Shown here piece by piece: positions 50,453-54,371 of a stretch of 54,371 bases of DNA. Source of the stretch: Verrucomicrobiales bacterium (GTDB lineage: Bacteria; Verrucomicrobiota; Verrucomicrobiia; Limisphaerales; UBA9464); the NCBI GenBank assembly GCA_027489875.1, contig JAIXZE010000020.1, positions 1 through 54,371 of the forward strand. Reading direction: 5' to 3'. Position 1 is the first letter of the stretch, and each line of letters begins with the position of its first letter. Below the pieces are notes generated by a model. The model was not told where the DNA came from. It did no database searches and saw only the letters and a program-made list of their open reading frames with translations. Made by a program: the position numbers and the translations under genes.

Positions 50453-53452
50453 CTATGGGCGCATCAGACGGAAGAGGCGCTGGTCGTCGTCCACGGGGAG
50501 GAGGACCGTGTAGCGGTCGCCGACGAGTTGCGGGGTGTTCTGGAGGGTCTGCCATTCCGAATTGGAGACCTCCGAGTTCGCCTGGACCAGGAGGCCGGGG
50601 AAGTGGCTGCTCCACGAGAGCTTCACCTGATTGTTGGGGGCGGATTCGATGGCGAGCTTGAGGCCCACGAAGACCGGCCATTCCCACGTGAACTCGCCGT
50701 TGTCGTCATCCTTCACCGTCATCTTGATGCGGTAGACACCGTCACCGGGATAGGTGTGGGCGAGGCGGACCTTGCGGTCTTCGCCGACCGGGACAACCAC
50801 GGGGCCCGGGGCGTCACCCCAGTCGACGAACGCGGTGAAGGTGTCGGCACCGGGATCGACGATGTCGATGAACTGGATGAGGGATTCGCCGGAAGCGAGG
50901 ACCTTGGGCGGGCCAGGGAAGAAGACCGGCGCGCGGTTGGTGACGAGCACGGGGTCGTAGGCCTGGATTGAAGAGATGCCCGTCGGGCTGAAGAGATGTG
51001 CCGTGATCGCGCGGGAGGTCTCCGCGGATCCAGTCGGCGAATCGTCGGCATACTTGTGGCCGATGGCGAAGGTGCCGCCGGTGACGTTGTTCGTGGTGTT
51101 GGGTGTGCCGTCGCCCCAGTTGACGACGAGCTTCAGCGTGGCCTGAAGGTCGGGCCATTCATAGAGGCCGTTGAGGGTCATGACCGCGCCTTCCATGATC
51201 GGGGTCTGGCCGGCGAAGCGGGTGATGACCGGGCTCGGTTGGCCGCTGACGAGGACGAACTCGTTGCCGTTTCCGCCGTTGTACTTGGCGGTGAAAGTGC
51301 CGGCGCTGGTGTTGAAGGTCGAGTTGGCGGGCTTGCCCTCGAAGGTGCCTGAGATCAGTTGGACGGAGAGGGTCTCGATGAGGGCAATCTCCTGGCCCGT
51401 CGGCACGATGTTGTGGACCTCGACGTCGAGCACGGCCCCGCTGACCGTGGTCTTGTCCTGGACGCGGATCTGGTCATAGCCGGTACCCGCGGTGGTGCCA
51501 TTGACGTGGGCATCATAGATGGCTCCGACCTCCAGGTTGAGGTCGTTGTCGACGATGATGCGGCCGGGTCCGAACTTGCCCGGCGAGACGGTGCCGCCGG
51601 ACTTCACGGTGAGCGTGTCGATGATGGGTTCGCCCGTGAGTAGGGCACCGGTGCTGACCTCGACGGTGGCGTTGGGGAGGGTGCCGTTCAGGTTGAGTTC
51701 GCCGGCTGAGACCAGGAGTTTGCCAGCGAAGTTGCCGCTCGCCGTCAACGCGTAGGGCTTGGTGCCCGACTTGGTGAAGATCGAGGGACCGGTTCCGTTG
51801 AGCGTTCCATCGAAATCGTAATTTCCGGAGTTCGGGCCGAAATCGAAAGCGAAGCTGCCACCGTTCAGTTGGATGGTGCCCGTTCCATTCAGGGTGCCCA
51901 CGACCTCGGTATGGGCTCCTACTTCAAGGGTTCCCGTCTTGAGGATGTTGAGCAGGACATTGTCCGGTATCTGATGCGATGCGTTCAGGATGAGGCGTCC
52001 AGTGCTCATGCCGGCCTGGGGTTGTCCGACGATGGTCATGCCGCCCGTGGCGGCGACGCCCGAAGGCTTGGCGAGGTAAAGATCGCCCCGAGGCACTTGC
52101 AAGCCGCCGTGGGTATTGGGTTCGGTACCTCCAAGAACCAGTGGCGCACTTCCGCTCTTCAGGAGCATGCCGGGTCCAGAGATGGGGCCGTTGATCGAGG
52201 CCGTGCTGGGGCTTCCGTTGGCGAGAACAACGGTCATGCCCTCGAGATGGACGGGACCGTTCCAGAAGGAATTGTTGCTGAGGTTCAGGTCACCCGGGGC
52301 GGTGGGACTGTTGCCACCCATCCACAGCGATTCACCGGTGACCCCCTTGAATGCGCCGATGTTCAGGATCGCATCGGATTCCACGCGGACGCCGCCGGCC
52401 GGAGTCCCGAAGGCTTTGGTGTGGTCGGCGGTAACGCTGCCCGCCTGCACGTGGACAGGACCGCTGTAGGTATTGGCACCACCGAGGCTGAGGTGCCCGG
52501 CACCTTTCTTTACGATGCCCGCCCCTTCCGCGCCGGAGATCACGGCGGAGACCGAAAGGCTGTCGGTGACGGTGAAGTTGCGGTTGGTCGAGCCGAGGGA
52601 GATCGCACCATCGATGACGGACGAACCGGAGGAGACAAGATCGCCATTGAGTGTGACGAGGGCCCCATCGGTGTAGAGCCGGCCTCCGTTGATCGTGAGA
52701 GGCCCGATGGTGTCAGTGAAGCCGGCGGTCTGGAGCATCCCGGAGTCATTCACGGTGATGTTCGCGCCATCGGCGATCTGGTCCGCGGCGAGGTATCGCA
52801 CCTCAGCCGGGACACTCCCGCCGAAGGTTCCGATGACGAGGTCGCCGGGGATGGCAGGGGCTCCGGCGAGGATTCCGACGCCCAGGTCGAGACGTCCGGC
52901 TTCAACGCGGGTGGTGCCCGAGTAGAGGGAAGTAACCACGGAATCGAGCACGAGGATGCCGCCGCCGATCTTGGAGAAACCGCCGGCACCGCGGAGGACG
53001 CTCTCGATCCGGAGGGTCTGGTTGGTGGCGACGGAGATCTCGTTGATGTTTCGTCCGCTGCTCAACTGCAAGGACAGGGAGGAATGGATCTTGTTGCCGG
53101 ATCCAGTCGAGGACACCAGCGCACCGCCGGCGAGCGTGACGATGTTTCCGGGGTTCTTGCCGAAAAGGGTATAGTTGCTGCCGGTGATCCGGATTTCGTC
53201 CACGACCAGACCTGCGAGGTCGTTGGTCGACAGCTTCTCCGTGGCGGTGTCCGGGAACACCAGAATCACCGGTGGGGCTTCGTTGGTGGAGGGTGCGCCT
53301 CCGGTCCAGTTGAACGGGTCGCTCCAGGTGCGCGTGGTGTTCCCGAAGAAACCAGTGCCGTTCCAGGTGTGGGTGGCTGCGCTGGCGATGGGTGAGGCCA
53401 GCGTGAGGGCTGCCAGGCTTGCCGTGATGCCGGATTTGAAGTGCGTTTTCAT
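50453..53452 (-). CDS. Secreted autotransporter-associated beta-strand-repeat protein with PKD-like domains
   Basis: 999 residues. The signal peptide (GITASLAALTLASPIASAA) is followed by HTWNGTGFFGNTTRTWSDPFNWTGG, a common opening in this protein class. Beta-helix repeats typical of autotransporter-associated strands recur: KIGGGILVLDSVVTSLYSGTTRVEAG, KKGAGHLSLGGANTYSGPVHVQAG, KSGTKPYALTASGNFAGKLLVSAG. Near the end two PKD-like domains contain VNWGDGTPN and FVDWGDAPG. There is no C-terminal beta-barrel, so it is not a self-translocating autotransporter. The last residues (LFRLMRP, preceded by LLVQANSEVSNSEWQTL) resemble the endings of two other secreted proteins in the window. It is probably a surface structural or adhesive protein. 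Confidence 0.9.
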   Translation of the reverse strand: MKTHFKSGITASLAALTLASPIASAATHTWNGTGFFGNTTRTWSDPFNWTGGAPSTNEAPPVILVFPDTATEKLSTNDLAGLVVDEIRITGSNYTLFGKNPGNIVTLAGGALVSSTGSGNKIHSSLSLQLSSGRNINEISVATNQTLRIESVLRGAGGFSKIGGGILVLDSVVTSLYSGTTRVEAGRLDLGVGILAGAPAIPGDLVIGTFGGSVPAEVRYLAADQIADGANITVNDSGMLQTAGFTDTIGPLTINGGRLYTDGALVTLNGDLVSSGSSVIDGAISLGSTNRNFTVTDSLSVSAVISGAEGAGIVKKGAGHLSLGGANTYSGPVHVQAGSVTADHTKAFGTPAGGVRVESDAILNIGAFKGVTGESLWMGGNSPTAPGDLNLSNNSFWNGPVHLEGMTVVLANGSPSTASINGPISGPGMLLKSGSAPLVLGGTEPNTHGGLQVPRGDLYLAKPSGVAATGGMTIVGQPQAGMSTGRLILNASHQIPDNVLLNILKTGTLEVGAHTEVVGTLNGTGTIQLNGGSFAFDFGPNSGNYDFDGTLNGTGPSIFTKSGTKPYALTASGNFAGKLLVSAGELNLNGTLPNATVEVSTGALLTGEPIIDTLTVKSGGTVSPGKFGPGRIIVDNDLNLEVGAIYDAHVNGTTAGTGYDQIRVQDKTTVSGAVLDVEVHNIVPTGQEIALIETLSVQLISGTFEGKPANSTFNTSAGTFTAKYNGGNGNEFVLVSGQPSPVITRFAGQTPIMEGAVMTLNGLYEWPDLQATLKLVVNWGDGTPNTTNNVTGGTFAIGHKYADDSPTGSAETSRAITAHLFSPTGISSIQAYDPVLVTNRAPVFFPGPPKVLASGESLIQFIDIVDPGADTFTAFVDWGDAPGPVVVPVGEDRKVRLAHTYPGDGVYRIKMTVKDDDNGEFTWEWPVFVGLKLAIESAPNNQVKLSWSSHFPGLLVQANSEVSNSEWQTLQNTPQLVGDRYTVLLPVDDDQRLFRLMRP

Positions 53453-53588
53453 TTCGGATGACGGCGTCTGGTCTACCCGGTGCAGACGGGTTGGAGGAAT
53501 CCGACCTCAGTCCGGCGAAGGGCGTCGTAGGATCCGACCTCGGTCCTAGGAAGGGGGGCAAGGGAGTTCCCAGTTTCCAGTCTCCAGT

Positions 53589-53723
53589 TGCCGCAACGCG
53601 GCGCACGGAGAAAGCCCAGGGTGGAGCGGAGCGGAACCCTGGGTCACCCCACCCCATGACACCTCGCCCCAACGGGGCGAACGGTGACCACACGCACCCT
53701 GTCCCGTGTGCCCTTTCAGGGCA
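53589..53723. repeat. Right-end repeat field, copy 1 of a 135-bp direct duplication
   Basis: This segment (from TGCCGCAACGCGGCGCACGG to CCCTTTCAGGGC) is repeated at 53841-53977 with a few changes. It holds small palindromes: CCGCAACGCGG, CGCCCCAACGGGGCG and GCCCTTTCAGGGC. The gap between copies and the rest up to about 54150 contain more such units (CCCTTCGGGG, CCCCTCCGGGG, CAGCGCTCACGCGCTG). No gene is supported in 53453-54282. Confidence 0.8.
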
Positions 53724-53840
53724 CAGAGGTCGTTGTGTGGCGTGGTCCCCGGGGTTCCACCCCGTATTGGCTTTCACCGGCTGCCCCTTCGGGGCACGAG
53801 GGCCGATGCGTCCCCTCGGCATCCATCCTGCGCCCGCCCC

Positions 53841-53977
53841 TGCCGCAACGCGGCGCACGGCGACAGCCCAGCGGTGGAGCGAAGCGGAACCCTGGGTCAC
53901 CCCCACCCCCATGACACCTCGCCCCAACGGGGCGAACGGTGACCACATGCACCCTGTCCCGTGTGCCCTTTCAGGGC
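53841..53977. repeat. Right-end repeat field, copy 2 of the direct duplication
   Basis: Second copy, 252 bp from the first. Differences are small, for example AGCGGTGGAGCGAAGCGG for AGGGTGGAGCGGAGCGG and one extra C in CACCCCCACCCCC. The palindromes are conserved in both. Confidence 0.8.
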
Positions 53978-54200
53978 TCGTGTTCATTTCGGGACCGTGT
54001 TCCCAGGGCGATGCCCCGGGCTGCCTTGGTTCGCCCCGTTGGGGCTGGATGAGGCACCGCCAAGCAAGGCCGATAAGGGATTCTGTCGCCCCTCCGGGGC
54101 TCATGCCTCAAAGCGCCGAAACCCAGCGCTCACGCGCTGGGCTACCTTCTGCCGGTGCTCCGCACCTCGACACCGGCATGGACCGCGCACTGCACTTCGC

Positions 54201-54272
54201 CTCTCCTGACTAAATCACCCGGTTACTCTCCGGGTCGACCGGGTTTTGGGACCCTTTTTTGCTCCTGACTAA
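54201..54272. repeat. CTCCTGACTAA direct repeats flanking a GC hairpin
   Basis: TCCTGACTAA occurs at about 54203-54213 and again at 54262-54271. Between them are CCGGTTACTCTCCGGG and a GGGTC...GACCC hairpin followed by TTTTTT on the plus strand. They lie just past the stop of the partial gene at the right edge and may be the end of a mobile element or a remnant of one. The relation to that gene is unproven. Confidence 0.35.
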
Positions 54273-54282
54273 CACACTCGCC

Positions 54283-54371
54283 TCATGAAGCCGCGGGAAG
54301 GAGTTGCATCCCCATCGCTGCGGCTTGTTCCTGCAGGCGCTTAAGCCGTTTGGCTTGCGAGGAGGCCGTCG
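54283..54371 (-). CDS. C-terminal 29 codons of a gene entering from the right, possibly a transposase
   Basis: The minus strand is open from the right edge to a TGA at 54285-54283. The translation is basic and helical (SQAKRLKRLQEQAAAMGMQL, then LPAAS). Short basic ends like this occur in several bacterial transposases, and the flanking direct repeats are consistent with a mobile element. Too little is visible to name a family. Confidence 0.4.
   Translation of the reverse strand, partial: TASSQAKRLKRLQEQAAAMGMQLLPAAS

Noticed and set aside
48790..50661. A 623-residue open frame antisense to the YncE-phosphoesterase gene
   Set aside because: No domain, signal or start context; the opposite frame is clearly coding and has a terminator nearby.

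Overview
The window is GC-rich bacterial DNA with closely packed genes on both strands. It most likely comes from a Verrucomicrobiota chromosome, near the Limisphaerales/Pedosphaera group. The grounds are an ECF sigma factor fused to a membrane and sensor tail of a type common in that group, a pseudopilin with a DUF1559-like ending, a formylglycine-type sulfatase, a large protein with autotransporter-associated beta-strand repeats, and many secreted beta-propeller proteins. This placement is inference. I see no rRNA, CRISPR array, prophage or replication origin.

Layout. 1-5.6 kb: a membrane protein cut by the window edge, a BamE-like lipoprotein, tRNA-Lys and tRNA-Glu, a single-domain response regulator, a CvpA-like protein, and a polyprenyl synthase/ECF sigma/anti-sigma-like operon. 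5.8-11 kb: uvrB, a small lipoprotein, and a GbsR-like regulator, DCC thiol protein and SRPBCC membrane protein group. 11-16.4 kb: a three-gene minus-strand operon (alkyltransferase-like protein, pectate-lyase-fold protein, Trx/PDZ protein with a CxxCH motif), then a sulfatase. 16.7-19.4 kb: a Ca2+-type P-type ATPase. 19.6-26.0 kb: a four-gene minus-strand cluster of two flavin oxidases, an M61-type peptidase and a nitrobindin-like beta-barrel protein. I recognise no described system with this combination, and it is the best candidate for something new here. 26.2-30.4 kb: an AI-2E family transporter, a broken sigma-factor copy, an overlapping pair resembling a nucleotidyltransferase toxin-antitoxin module, and an intact sigma-sensor fusion.

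30.6-36.5 kb holds secreted or surface proteins (PD40 propeller, pseudopilin, Ig/LVIVD protein). 36.7 kb on: tex, two exported proteins of unknown function, an esterase with a glycosidase-like partner, a dtd/small membrane protein/GNAT group, an amidohydrolase, a YncE-phosphoesterase protein and a 999-residue beta-strand-repeat protein. The right end is a repeat field followed by the last 29 codons of a gene entering from the right, possibly a transposase.

Non-coding structure. At least four dispersed repeat families occupy the gaps between genes: (1) elements of about 86 bp with 32-bp inverted arms, present twice; (2) elements of about 130 bp with roughly 23-bp terminal inverted repeats and nested palindromes; (3) short REP-like hairpins of the CCGGGTGCCCTCACCCGG type, in clusters; (4) a field at the right end with a 135-bp direct duplication. 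Both copies of family 1 are followed about 9 bp later by family 3, which suggests a composite unit. Three otherwise unrelated secreted proteins appear to share a C-terminal module, possibly a sorting signal.
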